Shown here: in pieces, positions 16,697 through 25,152 of the stretch
Layout: every line of letters starts with the position of its first letter
Numbering within the stretch: the first letter of the stretch is position 1
DNA from: Cryomorphaceae bacterium
GTDB taxonomy: Bacteria; Bacteroidota; Bacteroidia; Flavobacteriales; Schleiferiaceae
Direction: 5' to 3'
Length of the DNA: 48,340 nt
Assembly (NCBI GenBank): GCA_017858515.1
Contig: JAFMBM010000018.1
Location: 1 to 48,340, forward strand
Program-made: the position numbers and the translations under genes
Notes under the pieces: generated by a model
The model's database searches: none
What the model saw: only the letters and a program-made list of their open reading frames with translations
Told to the model about the DNA's origin: nothing

Positions 16697-18337
16697 CTAT
16701 TTCTTTTCAGGAATATCTTCTAATTCCTCCCAAGGATCAAGTGATTTGCTATCTGGACAATCTATACAAGTGAGTCCATTCTGAGCCATAATCCAGGTGT
16801 GATTAAGCATTTTGTAATCAATTGTATTGGTTACATTCTTGATATCATACATAGTTCCATCTAGACTTTCATCCAAATAAACAGACTGGCCTACTGGTAG
16901 TTTAAGAATCACTTTTACTTCTTGTGCTCTCCAAATATCGCGGTTAACCAAGCTGTAGTAGGAAGGAATCGTGAGTACACTGTCTTCTTCTACAGGAAGG
17001 TAGACTACATTCTGAGCGTTTGATCTCGCTTCTGTTTTAGATTTTCCATGCGACTGTTTTTCAATTAGCAAATACGCCTTCTCTGAGTCTGTAGACTCTA
17101 TGGTGAATTCGACTAGGTTGAAATGGGTAGCATTGGGTTCTTTGTGCCATTTAAAATCCTTTCCATTCATATTCAAATCAACCTCGGTGTTTTGGTTGGA
17201 GGGAATGGGCAAGGCTTGGATGAATCTTTGTTTAGATTGGTTTTCGAGTTGCATAGTTGTTTCTCTATAGCCTTCAGACTTAAATTGTCTACCGATGTTA
17301 ACTCCGCCATTAATGACTAGAATTAGACCGATGAGACTCAGGAAAAGGCTCACTCTGTAGACTAATGGGTGCAACTTGGGCAAATTGAAAAGGGCACGTA
17401 CAATGGCCATAATAGCAAGAAGTGTAAGTGGAATGAAGAACAATCCAATTCCCCAGAGCATACCTAGGTGCATATTAGAATTTGGGAATAGAATGGTAAG
17501 GAATTCCACGCCTTCCCAAGTACTAAAGCTGTCGCCCCAAAGGGAGAAATTACCCCAAAACAGAGTGGAGAATAGAATGATAAGTACTAGGATACCGATC
17601 GTTACGCCTAGAAAACCTAGAATTCTAAAGATGGCGTTGAAAATCATTTTAAGGAGAGAGAGAAAAAAGTCTGAGGCATCTTCAGCTGCCCTGCGCACTT
17701 TTGAAGCCGAACGCTCTCCAAACTTCTCATTCCCAATGGTATCTTCCAAAGCTTTACCCGCTTTTTTCATCTCTTCACGTACTGATTTTTCAATGCTTGA
17801 AAGGTTTACCTCTTCCCCCTTCATTTGTAGCTTATCAGCAGTAGTTTTCGCCTCTGGAATAACAATCCAAAGTACTATGTAAATTAAAAAGCCATTTAAG
17901 GGAGTAAAGAAGAGTGCAACAAAAAGGATTCTCAACCAAACAGGATCTATTCCAAAATAGGCTCCCAATCCGCCGCACACACCCCCAATTACTTTGTCGT
18001 CTGTATTTCTGAAAATACGCTTCTTAGGTTTAAAGCTAGATGTGCTTTGGAAGTTGCTGTATGAATTGTCATCATCCATTCTGTAGTCTTCGGGCTGACC
18101 AAGAACAGAAATGGCGTACTCTACATCCGCAATAAGTACCACTTCACGATCATTGAGCATTCTGGATTGAAAGATTTCAACGAGTCGAGCTTCTACGTCG
18201 CGCACTATTTCTTCTTGCCCTTCTACATTGGACAGATAGCGTTTAATATTTTCTAAATAGCCTTTTAGGCGGTGATAGGCGTCTTCGTCGACGCTAAAAA
18301 CGAAGCCGGCTAGATTGATGTTTATGGTCTTATTCAT
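16697..18337 (-). CDS. PspC-domain membrane protein
   Basis: 546 aa. The N-terminus is a cytoplasmic region (about 1-105). The PspC domain follows (about 107-165): RNTDDKVIGGVCGGLGAYFG, then IDPVWLRILFVAL and a membrane helix ending IVIPEA. Further hydrophobic segments lie near residues 230-255, 290-315 and 330-350, and the C-terminal 190 residues read as a soluble beta-rich domain. Bacteroidota have many such PspC proteins paired with PadR regulators and presumed to sense envelope state. It shares a 4-nt overlap with the PadR gene upstream, so the two are co-translated. Function beyond the family is not established. Confidence 0.9.
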   Translation of the reverse strand: MNKTININLAGFVFSVDEDAYHRLKGYLENIKRYLSNVEGQEEIVRDVEARLVEIFQSRMLNDREVVLIADVEYAISVLGQPEDYRMDDDNSYSNFQSTSSFKPKKRIFRNTDDKVIGGVCGGLGAYFGIDPVWLRILFVALFFTPLNGFLIYIVLWIVIPEAKTTADKLQMKGEEVNLSSIEKSVREEMKKAGKALEDTIGNEKFGERSASKVRRAAEDASDFFLSLLKMIFNAIFRILGFLGVTIGILVLIILFSTLFWGNFSLWGDSFSTWEGVEFLTILFPNSNMHLGMLWGIGLFFIPLTLLAIMAIVRALFNLPKLHPLVYRVSLFLSLIGLILVINGGVNIGRQFKSEGYRETTMQLENQSKQRFIQALPIPSNQNTEVDLNMNGKDFKWHKEPNATHFNLVEFTIESTDSEKAYLLIEKQSHGKSKTEARSNAQNVVYLPVEEDSVLTIPSYYSLVNRDIWRAQEVKVILKLPVGQSVYLDESLDGTMYDIKNVTNTIDYKMLNHTWIMAQNGLTCIDCPDSKSLDPWEELEDIPEKK

Positions 18338-18669
18338 GATGGTTGTTGGTTCAAAGTGATGTTAACAGATTCTACGAGTTGTCTCCAACCCTCTTCCAAT
18401 TCAGTGAGTGCGAGTTTACCTTGTGTGGTGAGTTCATAATACTTTCTTGGAGGTCCCGATTTGCTCTCTTGCCACTTATACGTAAGTACTCCACTGTTTT
18501 TCAATCGAGTAAGTAGTGGGTATAGTGTGCCCTCTACTACAGCTAGTTGACTTTTTTGGAGTCGCTCCATTAAGTCGGGAACATAGGCAGGGGTTTCTTT
18601 AATAAGCGAGAGGATACAGAGCTCTAAGACTCCTTTTCTCATCTGGGCTTTTGCGTTTTCTATATTCAT
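18334..18669 (-). CDS. PadR-family transcriptional regulator
   Basis: 111 aa. The sequence shows the PadR winged helix: RKGVLELCILSLI, then the recognition segment VVEGTLYPLLTRLKNSGVL and the wing GPPRKYYELTTQGK. The C-terminal helix probably forms the dimer. PadR proteins repress nearby genes and respond to small molecules or envelope signals. It is the first gene of an operon with the PspC protein. A promoter with an imperfect palindrome covering its -33 region lies just upstream, which supports autoregulation. Confidence 0.95.
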   Translation of the reverse strand: MNIENAKAQMRKGVLELCILSLIKETPAYVPDLMERLQKSQLAVVEGTLYPLLTRLKNSGVLTYKWQESKSGPPRKYYELTTQGKLALTELEEGWRQLVESVNITLNQQPS

Positions 18670-18714
18670 ATTGTTGTCTTCATAGTTCTTTGTACTAGAG
18701 GGTATTAGTTATAA

Positions 18715-18746
18715 CAAAGATATATAAATAATTTGGTACTATGCAA
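18715..18746 (-). promoter_or_regulatory. Promoter of the PadR-PspC operon
   Basis: On the minus strand TATCTTTG (18722 to 18715) fits the TAnnTTTG -7 element exactly and TTG (18746 to 18744) lies 21 nt upstream. The PadR ATG at 18669 is about 45 nt downstream. The elements are well placed for transcription of padR and pspC. Confidence 0.6.
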
Positions 18747-18756
18747 TACAAAGTAC
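18736..18756. promoter_or_regulatory. Candidate PadR operator (imperfect palindrome)
   Basis: The 21-bp segment from GTAC (18736-18739) to GTAC (18753-18756) matches its own reverse complement at 16 of 21 positions. It covers the -33 element of the padR promoter, where a bound repressor would block RNA polymerase. A further GTACTA lies at about 18691-18696, so more than one site is possible. Confidence 0.5.
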
Positions 18757-18770
18757 TAATAAAAAATTTT

Positions 18771-19784
18771 TTATCGACCCTTGATTAGTCGTCGGTATGC
18801 AAAAAACTCTCTGAAAGTGAGATATATAGGCTCAAATGATGCCCCAGATTTTTTTTCTTCTTTTGTGATTTTGACAAGGTAATTCCAGTGTTCAAAAAGA
18901 GATTTTTGTCCGTTTACCCAAGAATTATGCGGTTCATAAATGTGAGTGGGTTCAGATGCTACTCCATTTAGTTCGATGATATGACTGTTTTTTCCTTCCA
19001 CTAAATCAGTTAGAGAATGGGTTTTAATATCAAATCGACCATACCGAAAGCCCTTTATTTGAGTGCAGATGGTATTCATTCTCTGCGTAAGATCATCAGA
19101 AATAAGGTGATTTCCATCTCGGAAAAGGGTGCCGCGGTTATGATTTCCTATAGCTTGAACCAGACAGTCTTCCTCTTTTTCTGGAATTTGCTGCAATATT
19201 TTATTGCTAATCTTCGGGATATACTGATGAGAACGCGGATCTTTTTCAAGCAAATCATGCACTGTTGATCTGCCATCGCCTTTCACTCTTAAAAATTCTT
19301 TGTAGGTCAATGAGGTTATGCTAAAGTGTTTTGAATCAGCCTTCCTCACACAAAATATACCGTATTCTTCTGTAAAAGAGGAGAATTGTTGAGCGATATA
19401 ATCCTGATTGATATGTTGGATAAAGGCTTTAAGTTCTTCTGCTGTATTTATTTTTTCGATTCCAATGCCACGTTCGCCTATTTCAGGTTTTAGAATGATG
19501 GGGAAATCGAATGGGCTTTCTTGAAGCTTTTGAAGAACAGAACTGAAATGCTCTCGGTTGGATATGCAGAAATAGGGAGGTACCCATTCTTGTGGAAGCG
19601 ATTGGAGCATTTCAGATTTGGAGTAGCCAAAAAGACCACCATACTTCATGTTTGAGTTTACTACACTAAACCAAGCAGGATTTCTAAATCGGATAGCTTG
19701 AAGGAAATAGTAAATGAAAATGGGTAAATAAACCCATCGATATGGCCAAAATTCCCAATGCTTGAAAAGCATCTTAAAGGGCAA
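18771..19784 (-). CDS. ATP-grasp domain ligase of unknown substrate
   Basis: 337 aa. The ATP-grasp pattern is visible: FPIILKPEIGERGIGIEKI (ATP-binding lysine and glycine loop), IAQQFSSFTEEYGIF, RYGRFDIKT and HIIELNGVASEPT, which would supply the magnesium-binding Glu and Asn. It resembles the D-Ala-D-Ala ligase-like and tubulin-tyrosine-ligase-like group of small-molecule ligases. The first 50 residues carry aromatic, hydrophobic stretches (LPIFIYYFLQAI) that may bind the membrane or a lipid-like substrate. It overlaps the NRDE gene by 11 nt and is last in a minus-strand run. No substrate can be named. Confidence 0.8.
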   Translation of the reverse strand: MPFKMLFKHWEFWPYRWVYLPIFIYYFLQAIRFRNPAWFSVVNSNMKYGGLFGYSKSEMLQSLPQEWVPPYFCISNREHFSSVLQKLQESPFDFPIILKPEIGERGIGIEKINTAEELKAFIQHINQDYIAQQFSSFTEEYGIFCVRKADSKHFSITSLTYKEFLRVKGDGRSTVHDLLEKDPRSHQYIPKISNKILQQIPEKEEDCLVQAIGNHNRGTLFRDGNHLISDDLTQRMNTICTQIKGFRYGRFDIKTHSLTDLVEGKNSHIIELNGVASEPTHIYEPHNSWVNGQKSLFEHWNYLVKITKEEKKSGASFEPIYLTFREFFAYRRLIKGR

Positions 19785-20478
19785 AAGAATAATGTGAAAT
19801 ACTTTGATTTTCCAAGTCCTTATAGGTCATTTTTAGTTTTTCGCTATGACATTCTACCTGACTTACAGCAACGGTTCTCAAATGTCCATCGCGTTGCATT
19901 AAGATGTCGAAATCTTTTTCAATTCCCTTCGATTCAGTATGGAATTTCCAAGCTTGTTCAGCATTTAAAGGACTGGAGGCTATAAAATCGGCAAACCATT
20001 CCTGTCGTTGTTGCTGCCGTTCGGGCGGGTACAATGTAGAAGAAGACCAGATTTTTGCTTTCCCTGAGGGTAAAAAAATCAGCTCTGGAACCTTTCCATC
20101 CCAAACGATTTCAAACAGTTGGTTGTCATGCACTCCTACCAAAGTGAATTCTTCAAGTTCTTCAAAAGGATAGTGTGATAGAAAATCGCTAGGGCCTTGA
20201 TGAAATAAAAAGGCAGGGATGAGTAATCCTCTACTGTGTTTGTATTCTTTTTTTCGCTTGTGTTTTGCGCGCGCACCATTTAGTAGAAATAGTGCGGTAC
20301 TTTGAGAAGTAGCGGCCCACCAGGTTCCTCCTCCTTTTGGATCGATAGGCCAAATGGCTTGAATCCCACACAAGTCTCTTGTTTTAGGAGCTTCTGCCAA
20401 TCCGCGAAGAATGGTTTCATCTCTGTTATGAGTAAAAATCCAACCTTTTTCAGTCGGAAGAAAACTCAAAGTACACAT
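19774..20478 (-). CDS. NRDE family protein (TANGO2-like)
   Basis: 234 aa starting MCTLSF, with the signature THNRDE at residues 16-21 and PKGGGTWWAAT shortly after; these are the hallmarks of the NRDE (TANGO2) family. The conserved Cys2 recalls N-terminal nucleophile hydrolases, but the true activity of the family is not settled. The protein is cytoplasmic with no signal peptide. Its start overlaps the stop of the upstream DinB gene by 1 nt and its end overlaps the ATP-grasp gene, so all three are probably translated from one message. Confidence 0.92.
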   Translation of the reverse strand: MCTLSFLPTEKGWIFTHNRDETILRGLAEAPKTRDLCGIQAIWPIDPKGGGTWWAATSQSTALFLLNGARAKHKRKKEYKHSRGLLIPAFLFHQGPSDFLSHYPFEELEEFTLVGVHDNQLFEIVWDGKVPELIFLPSGKAKIWSSSTLYPPERQQQRQEWFADFIASSPLNAEQAWKFHTESKGIEKDFDILMQRDGHLRTVAVSQVECHSEKLKMTYKDLENQSISHYSFAL

Positions 20479-20978
20479 TAGGCAGTTTGTTGTCTAAAGC
20501 GTTGAGTAGAGTCGGCTACACCGAAATTCTTTGGGATTATAATAGAAGGTAATAGCTCTTTAAGGCCTACTCGCATGAGCGCCATATGATGGACAATATG
20601 CTCAAGATTATAGGCTAATTCTCGTTGAAGATTGGTATTCATACGAATTTCACCTTCGTTTGATGTCCACTTCAAAGAAATAGATTTATCGAAATCAAGA
20701 TCATTAGAAATCAACCATTCTTGCATCGTAGTACTCTCTTCTAAGGCAAGAGAGAGACTTGTTTCTAAATGTGTATCCCTTTTCCTTTCGTCGTAACAAA
20801 GAACTTCTTCCGCATTTTTTAAGCACTGCAGGAGTTCAAGTATATGTCTGAAATGCATTCCAATACTAGCCCCATTGAGCAAGCCACACTTTTCGCTGTA
20901 AGAAATCGTATCCAAAGATTGGAGGACTTCCGTACAATCGCTAAGTAAGTTCGAACAACGTTTGGCTATGGTATTCAT
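20478..20978 (-). CDS. DinB-like four-helix bundle protein
   Basis: 166 aa, nearly all helix. Two motifs place metal-ligand histidines as in the DinB/YfiT superfamily: GMHFRHILELL in the second helix and NLEHIVHHMALMRVGL in the later helix. Members use a divalent metal and often act in thiol or bacillithiol transfer, though many are uncharacterised. Its ATG follows directly after the TAA of the DoxX-like gene (TAAATG), so translation is coupled. A second DinB-fold gene lies two genes upstream in the same run. Confidence 0.82.
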   Translation of the reverse strand: MNTIAKRCSNLLSDCTEVLQSLDTISYSEKCGLLNGASIGMHFRHILELLQCLKNAEEVLCYDERKRDTHLETSLSLALEESTTMQEWLISNDLDFDKSISLKWTSNEGEIRMNTNLQRELAYNLEHIVHHMALMRVGLKELLPSIIIPKNFGVADSTQRFRQQTA

Positions 20979-21413
20979 TTATTTACTAAAGATCGGCAAA
21001 GGTAAATTGCTACGGTGAATAATTGTATTTATCGTGGAAAGAATCAGAGCCACCCGTGAAGTTATAAACAGCGGACCTCTATAAGTGTTGCCATTTCCTA
21101 AAGAAATGGCCATTCCTAAAGGAGTAGCAATAAGGTAATGGACGGCTCCAACCTTAAGGCCAATAGCTCCTTTCATCCCATAAACTGTGGTTTTAGAGGA
21201 TAACATTAAAAGAGCAACAATACGTTCGGCAATTCTAATTCCTTTTCTTTCGTAAAGCTCGAAACTAACGGTCGAAAACCATTTAACGTTTACGACTGAA
21301 ATAGAGAGCTTGAAGAAAAAACTCTGGACAAGAATGAAGGAGGGTATAATTCCTAAAATTAAATGAAGGATGGATTTTTTAGTTAGATTGCCCACTGTTC
21401 TAATTTTCCCCAA
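20979..21413 (-). CDS. DoxX-like four-helix membrane protein
   Basis: 144 aa with four hydrophobic segments. The first, LILGIIPSFILVQSFFFKL, matches the opening of DoxX-family membrane proteins, and RIAERIVALLMLSS and ITSRVALILSTINTIIHR match their second and last helices. DoxX-like proteins have been linked to redox and thiol stress, but this member is diverged. The only N-terminal start options are TTG (21413) or GTG, with no ATG before residue 69, so the start is uncertain. It lies between two DinB-fold genes. Confidence 0.65.
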   Translation of the reverse strand: MGKIRTVGNLTKKSILHLILGIIPSFILVQSFFFKLSISVVNVKWFSTVSFELYERKGIRIAERIVALLMLSSKTTVYGMKGAIGLKVGAVHYLIATPLGMAISLGNGNTYRGPLFITSRVALILSTINTIIHRSNLPLPIFSK

Positions 21414-21470
21414 AGGTTTAGCCTTTCCAGGATTTAAAAGGTCATCTTACCGACTCTTGCACCTATGACC

Positions 21471-22001
21471 TTAAATCTTTATTGCAAGCGAGTAGCGCTC
21501 ATTTAAGATTTGACAATGGTGGAGGAAATGCCCAGCGTTGATATAGATTAGGGCAGTAGCAGAGACGGGATGTCCATTTGCTGTAGTTTTAAAATGTGCA
21601 TTTTGCTGATTCACTTGCATGGCAAAATGCAAAAAAAGATGCCCCGACGATTCCAATCCACTTTTTATAAAGGCGAAATCCATCTGATCTGCCAATGATT
21701 TCTCTGCGAAATGATTTTCGTCAAAACCAGGGAGAGCGGTGAAATCTTCTCGAAGAATTCGCATTAAGCGGTAGGCAAACACGGTTTCAGAATCCGAGAG
21801 ATGCACCAATAGTTCAGCGACAGACCATTTCCCTTCTTTGTAGCGAAGGGAAAGTTCATTGGTTGTTAGAATATCACAAGCATGTAATAGTGCTGCTCTT
21901 GTTGAGATAAGCAGTTCAATCGGATTTTTGTCGCCAACAAGATCTATGTATCCACTATAGAAATCGGCGTAATCAGAAGTGTTGGGCTTTACTAATTTCA
22001 A
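21471..22001 (-). CDS. DinB family protein
   Basis: 176 aa, a typical DinB_2 protein: GKWSVAELLVHLSDSETVFAYR supplies the first histidine ligand, and AGHFLHHCQILNERY the last two. The family forms a metal-binding four-helix bundle used by some members as thiol-dependent transferases. It lies 57 bp upstream of the DoxX-like gene and 15 bp downstream of a secreted protein gene. The second DinB gene in this run shares the fold but not close sequence, so this is not a recent duplication. Confidence 0.92.
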   Translation of the reverse strand: MKLVKPNTSDYADFYSGYIDLVGDKNPIELLISTRAALLHACDILTTNELSLRYKEGKWSVAELLVHLSDSETVFAYRLMRILREDFTALPGFDENHFAEKSLADQMDFAFIKSGLESSGHLFLHFAMQVNQQNAHFKTTANGHPVSATALIYINAGHFLHHCQILNERYSLAIKI

Positions 22002-22016
22002 TGGTGCTTTGTTCTG

Positions 22017-22487
22017 TTAATAATAAAATCCGTCGATGATTTTCATCCTGTTTTGAATGTAGATGGCAATGTATGTAAATCGTTCTTCAATGCTATTATC
22101 TGGATTGGTTAAAATAAATTCGACTTCTAGACTGCCGTCTTTTTGAGAAATTAGTTTCTCAGAAAGCAGTTGCAAGGGAACATCCTTCCCAAATAGTTCT
22201 TCTACATAGTCGGCCCATTCCTTTGCTCCTTCCACAAATTCACCTTTATATGATTTATGCTTTTTAACAGCCTCTTGCTTTAATTGATCCTTCTGTTCTC
22301 TATTAAATATTTGAGAATCTACAAAAGACAAATAGTCATTGAGCTCTGGGTAGAATTCTCCAAATTGTTTAGTTGAATGAATTTGGGCAATTAACTCGTT
22401 ATGAAAACTGTGAAGTTCTTCTAGAGTGGGTTGTCCAACTAATTTAGCCAGAGCGAGGGTAAGTATAAAGGTGGTTAGGAGCCGCAT
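22017..22487 (-). CDS. Secreted protein of unknown function
   Basis: 156 aa with a signal peptide (LLTTFILTLALAKLVGQ, cleavage near residue 18). I do not recognise the family. The mature protein starts with a helical half (to about residue 100) and ends with a beta-rich half (SLEVEFILTNPDNSIEERF, then IAIYIQNRMKIIDGFYY), which looks like a small cystatin- or NTF2-like sheet. No metal or catalytic motif is visible. It lies in the same minus-strand run as the DinB and DoxX-like genes. Confidence 0.65.
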   Translation of the reverse strand: MRLLTTFILTLALAKLVGQPTLEELHSFHNELIAQIHSTKQFGEFYPELNDYLSFVDSQIFNREQKDQLKQEAVKKHKSYKGEFVEGAKEWADYVEELFGKDVPLQLLSEKLISQKDGSLEVEFILTNPDNSIEERFTYIAIYIQNRMKIIDGFYY

Positions 22488-22493
22488 ATAGAT

Positions 22494-22817
22494 TTAGGAG
22501 GCGATTCGTTCTAAATTGGTCTTATGATAAAGATAAGAAAGTACCACATCTGTTAGCGCTCTGCAATCGTCATCGCAATGAACAGTTACGCCGTAAATAT
22601 TCTTGTACTTATTAATCAATCTAAAGTCCTTCACATCAAAGATGATTTCATTAATGAAAGACACGCGGTCTTTTTCATTCTCCATTAGGCTTAAGAAAGG
22701 ACAAAGCCAAAGTTGTAATGAATGTATGGAATCTTGAACATTTTGACCGTTTTTAATCATAGTCAATTCAGACTCTAGGAAAATTCTAACATTGGTTTGG
22801 ATAGATTGTGCATTCAT
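22494..22817 (-). CDS. Small hypothetical protein
   Basis: 107 aa, first gene of a minus-strand run; I do not recognise it. It has no signal peptide or membrane helix, is mostly helical, and has a VHCDDDCRAL segment with two cysteines and three aspartates, which could bind a metal. The next gene starts 6 nt after its stop. The ATG and in-frame length fit a real gene, but support comes only from position and codon-like composition. Confidence 0.55.
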   Translation of the reverse strand: MNAQSIQTNVRIFLESELTMIKNGQNVQDSIHSLQLWLCPFLSLMENEKDRVSFINEIIFDVKDFRLINKYKNIYGVTVHCDDDCRALTDVVLSYLYHKTNLERIAS

Positions 22818-22903
22818 GATTTTGAGGGGTTAGGGTTTACTAATTTACTGATTTTCAAAGATTGTTAACATAAAGTGAGAATAAAATCCCTGAAAACGGG
22901 TAA

Positions 22904-22937
22904 AAAAATAGGCGAGCCCCTCGGCTCGCCTATTTTT
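22904..22937. terminator. Strong Rho-independent terminator
   Basis: A perfect 15-bp stem, with AAAAATAGGCGAGCC at 22904-22918 pairing with GGCTCGCCTATTTTT at 22923-22937 and a 4-nt loop. Both flanks are AT-rich, so it can work in both directions. It lies 22 bp after the stop of the dipeptidyl peptidase III gene and ends that transcript before the 22817 gene's upstream region. Confidence 0.9.
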
Positions 22938-22958
22938 AAAGTGCTTTTTAGAAGCCCA

Positions 22959-24995
22959 TTAGTTCATGTTTGGAAGGAAGCTATAGTTGCCTCCATAGTA
23001 CATCATTTGTTCAAGGAAGTTGGTCGGAAATTCGATGACAACATCTTTAATCTCTCCATTTTCCTCAACAAGTTTTATCTGTGGATTGATAAATCCAGCA
23101 TAAGGTGCACTGTTTAATTTTGCACTTCGATCCAAGACTTCTTGGTGAAGAACAGGGTCAACATTTACTCCATAGGTCTCTACTAAGGCCTGTCCGGCTG
23201 CAAAATCGCCTTCTGACTTAATTCTTTGAATTTCGCGAAGCAGTTGACCGAAAAGAACACGAAGTTTAGCGTAATCATTTATCACAAAATACGTTTTGCC
23301 TTCCACCATTTTCTTTTCGATTACATTTTCAGCCAATCCTTTTTCATAAGCCCAGCTAGCTACCAATTGGCGGTTGCGCATATGGTCTTCTTCCAATTGC
23401 TCGCCCATTTGCAATCTTCTCAACTGAACCATCATGCCGTTTCGGATATAGTTATCATATTCCGCTTTTCCAACCTCAAGAGACTCCATTAAACCAATCT
23501 CTATCAGTTTGTTATCTTGTAGATAGAATAGGGCGACTAAATCAGCACGTGCTTCCTCTAAGGTGGAAGAATAGTTCTTTAAAGACTCCTTCGGCGTTCC
23601 AACTCCCTTGTTAATTTTACCACTCGCATGACCCACCACTTCGTGTAAAGCTGTATGCAATTTGCTGGCTAAGTCGCCGTATTTCTCAGCACGCTCAATT
23701 TCTTCAGTACTAAAAGCAAATTCTTTTACAAATCCACCTCCTGCTGATTTGTCGTAAGCGTGCTCTATATTAGCTAGAGAGACTGACTTACTACCGTTTT
23801 CTGTGCGAATCCAATTGGCGTTTGGTAGGTTAACACCAATAGAGGTAGGAGGAGCGGCATCGCCACTTTCTCCAGCCACGTTTACCATCTTATAGCTCAC
23901 GCCAACCACATTCGCTTTCTTGTGCTCGTCCATAATGGGCGATTGGTCTTCAAACCACTGTACATTATCGCTCACCACTTTCATTCGCGCTGAAGCATCA
24001 AAGTCTTTTATCTGAATAATACTTTCATAGTTCGCCTTATAACCAAGAGGATCATTGTATACTTCTATGAAACTGTTGATATAGTCAATATCTCCTTCAG
24101 TAGCTTCTACCCAAGCAATATTGTATTCATCCCAAATTCGCAAATCGCCAGTCTTGTAGTAATCTATGAGTAGGTTAAGTGCTTTTTTCTGAGGTTCGTT
24201 TTCAGCAACTGCAGAGGCTTTTTCCAACCAAAAAATAATACGTTCTATCGCTTCAGAATACATTCCACCTAGTTTCCAAACTTTTTCCTCAATGGTTCCG
24301 TTGGATGTGCGAACCAATTTTGAATTTAAGCCATAAGAAATGGGTCTAGGATCGGTTGTATCGATGATGGAGGCATAATAAGCTTCCACTTCCGCTTGCG
24401 TTATACCTGGATCAAAAAAGTTCACTGCGGAGGATAAAACCATATCGCTTTTCGAATCCTTGCTCACTTTTTTAGCATCGATGGCTGGATTAAAGATAAC
24501 CTCAAGAATTTCATCCGACAGCGACTGTTGGCTGGCGTTTAAGAGTTCTTCAAAATATGTGCGACTAAATTCGGGCTGGAATTTCTGATTCGAATAATGA
24601 TGATGAATTCCGTTTGAAAACCAAAAGCGCTTGGCATAAACCTCAAAGGCCAACCACTCTGAAGAAGTTTTATCACCCTGATAATGAGTTATAATTCCTT
24701 CAATTGCTCTGCGGATACTCAAGTTAAATCTGTGATTTTGATCGTAAATGATATCTCTTCCACTCAATCCAGCTTGGGTAAGATAGTATACGAGTTCTTT
24801 CTGCTTTAGACTGAGTTGATCAAAACCTGGGACTTGGTATCTTAAAATTTTAAGATCGGCAAACTGCTCTGTTTGCCATTGAAAATCAGATGATTCTGTT
24901 TTATCTTCTGTTTCCAGTTGCGCCTCTGGCCCGGCACAAGAAAGAGTAATTGCTATTGCCATTGCACTCATATGTTTCCATACATTATTAGTCAT
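22959..24995 (-). CDS. Dipeptidyl peptidase III (M49), lipoprotein
   Basis: 678 aa. The zinc site is the family's unusual HExxxH motif, HEVVGH at 451-456, with the second motif EEARAD at 480-485 (family: EECRAE). DPP III releases dipeptides from the N-terminus of oligopeptides. The N-terminus is a signal with a possible lipobox (TLSC, Cys20), so the enzyme would work in the periplasm, whereas eukaryotic members are cytosolic. The overall length matches bacterial DPP III. It stands alone, divergent from the SRPBCC-GyrI gene, and is closed by a strong terminator. Confidence 0.93.
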   Translation of the reverse strand: MTNNVWKHMSAMAIAITLSCAGPEAQLETEDKTESSDFQWQTEQFADLKILRYQVPGFDQLSLKQKELVYYLTQAGLSGRDIIYDQNHRFNLSIRRAIEGIITHYQGDKTSSEWLAFEVYAKRFWFSNGIHHHYSNQKFQPEFSRTYFEELLNASQQSLSDEILEVIFNPAIDAKKVSKDSKSDMVLSSAVNFFDPGITQAEVEAYYASIIDTTDPRPISYGLNSKLVRTSNGTIEEKVWKLGGMYSEAIERIIFWLEKASAVAENEPQKKALNLLIDYYKTGDLRIWDEYNIAWVEATEGDIDYINSFIEVYNDPLGYKANYESIIQIKDFDASARMKVVSDNVQWFEDQSPIMDEHKKANVVGVSYKMVNVAGESGDAAPPTSIGVNLPNANWIRTENGSKSVSLANIEHAYDKSAGGGFVKEFAFSTEEIERAEKYGDLASKLHTALHEVVGHASGKINKGVGTPKESLKNYSSTLEEARADLVALFYLQDNKLIEIGLMESLEVGKAEYDNYIRNGMMVQLRRLQMGEQLEEDHMRNRQLVASWAYEKGLAENVIEKKMVEGKTYFVINDYAKLRVLFGQLLREIQRIKSEGDFAAGQALVETYGVNVDPVLHQEVLDRSAKLNSAPYAGFINPQIKLVEENGEIKDVVIEFPTNFLEQMMYYGGNYSFLPNMN

Positions 24996-25020
24996 ATTGG
25001 TCGGCTTTTGATAAGTATGG

Positions 25021-25028
25021 CGAAGATA
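25021..25028 (-). promoter_or_regulatory. Candidate -7 element for the DPP III gene
   Basis: On the minus strand TATCTTCG is one base from TAnnTTTG and lies 25 nt before the ATG at 24995. No -33 TTTG is visible at the expected distance. Confidence 0.3.
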
Positions 25029-25078
25029 ACTAAAGTGCTTTGTTTTGGAAGGAAACGGGGCATCTAAAAAAAATGAGC

Positions 25079-25116
25079 CTAAATGTCAAACTTTCAGCTA
25101 AATGTCTAATTTTGAG
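25079..25116 (+). repeat. Two tandem 19-bp repeats over the promoter of the SRPBCC-GyrI gene
   Basis: Unit one (25079-25097) and unit two (25098-25116) match at 16 of 19 positions and share the CTAAATGTC start. The second contains TAATTTTG (25107-25114), an exact fit to the -7 element TAnnTTTG, and the ATG at 25153 lies 37 nt further on. Tandem direct repeats at a promoter can be regulator binding sites. Confidence 0.5.
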
Positions 25117-25152
25117 TTCGAATCAAAATTTCAACCAAAATCAAACCACCGC

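Noticed and set aside
16579-16773. 64-codon plus-strand reading frame
   Set aside because: It begins inside the terminator hairpin and runs antisense into the PspC gene.
17376-17882. 168-codon plus-strand reading frame
   Set aside because: Antisense to the PspC gene; composition is Arg- and Ser-rich in the way of antisense frames, with no domain.
21438-21472. 8-bp inverted repeat AAGGTCAT / ATGACCTT between the DoxX-like and DinB genes
   Set aside because: The 19-nt loop and missing T-tract make it a poor terminator, and it overlaps the DinB stop, so it may be chance.
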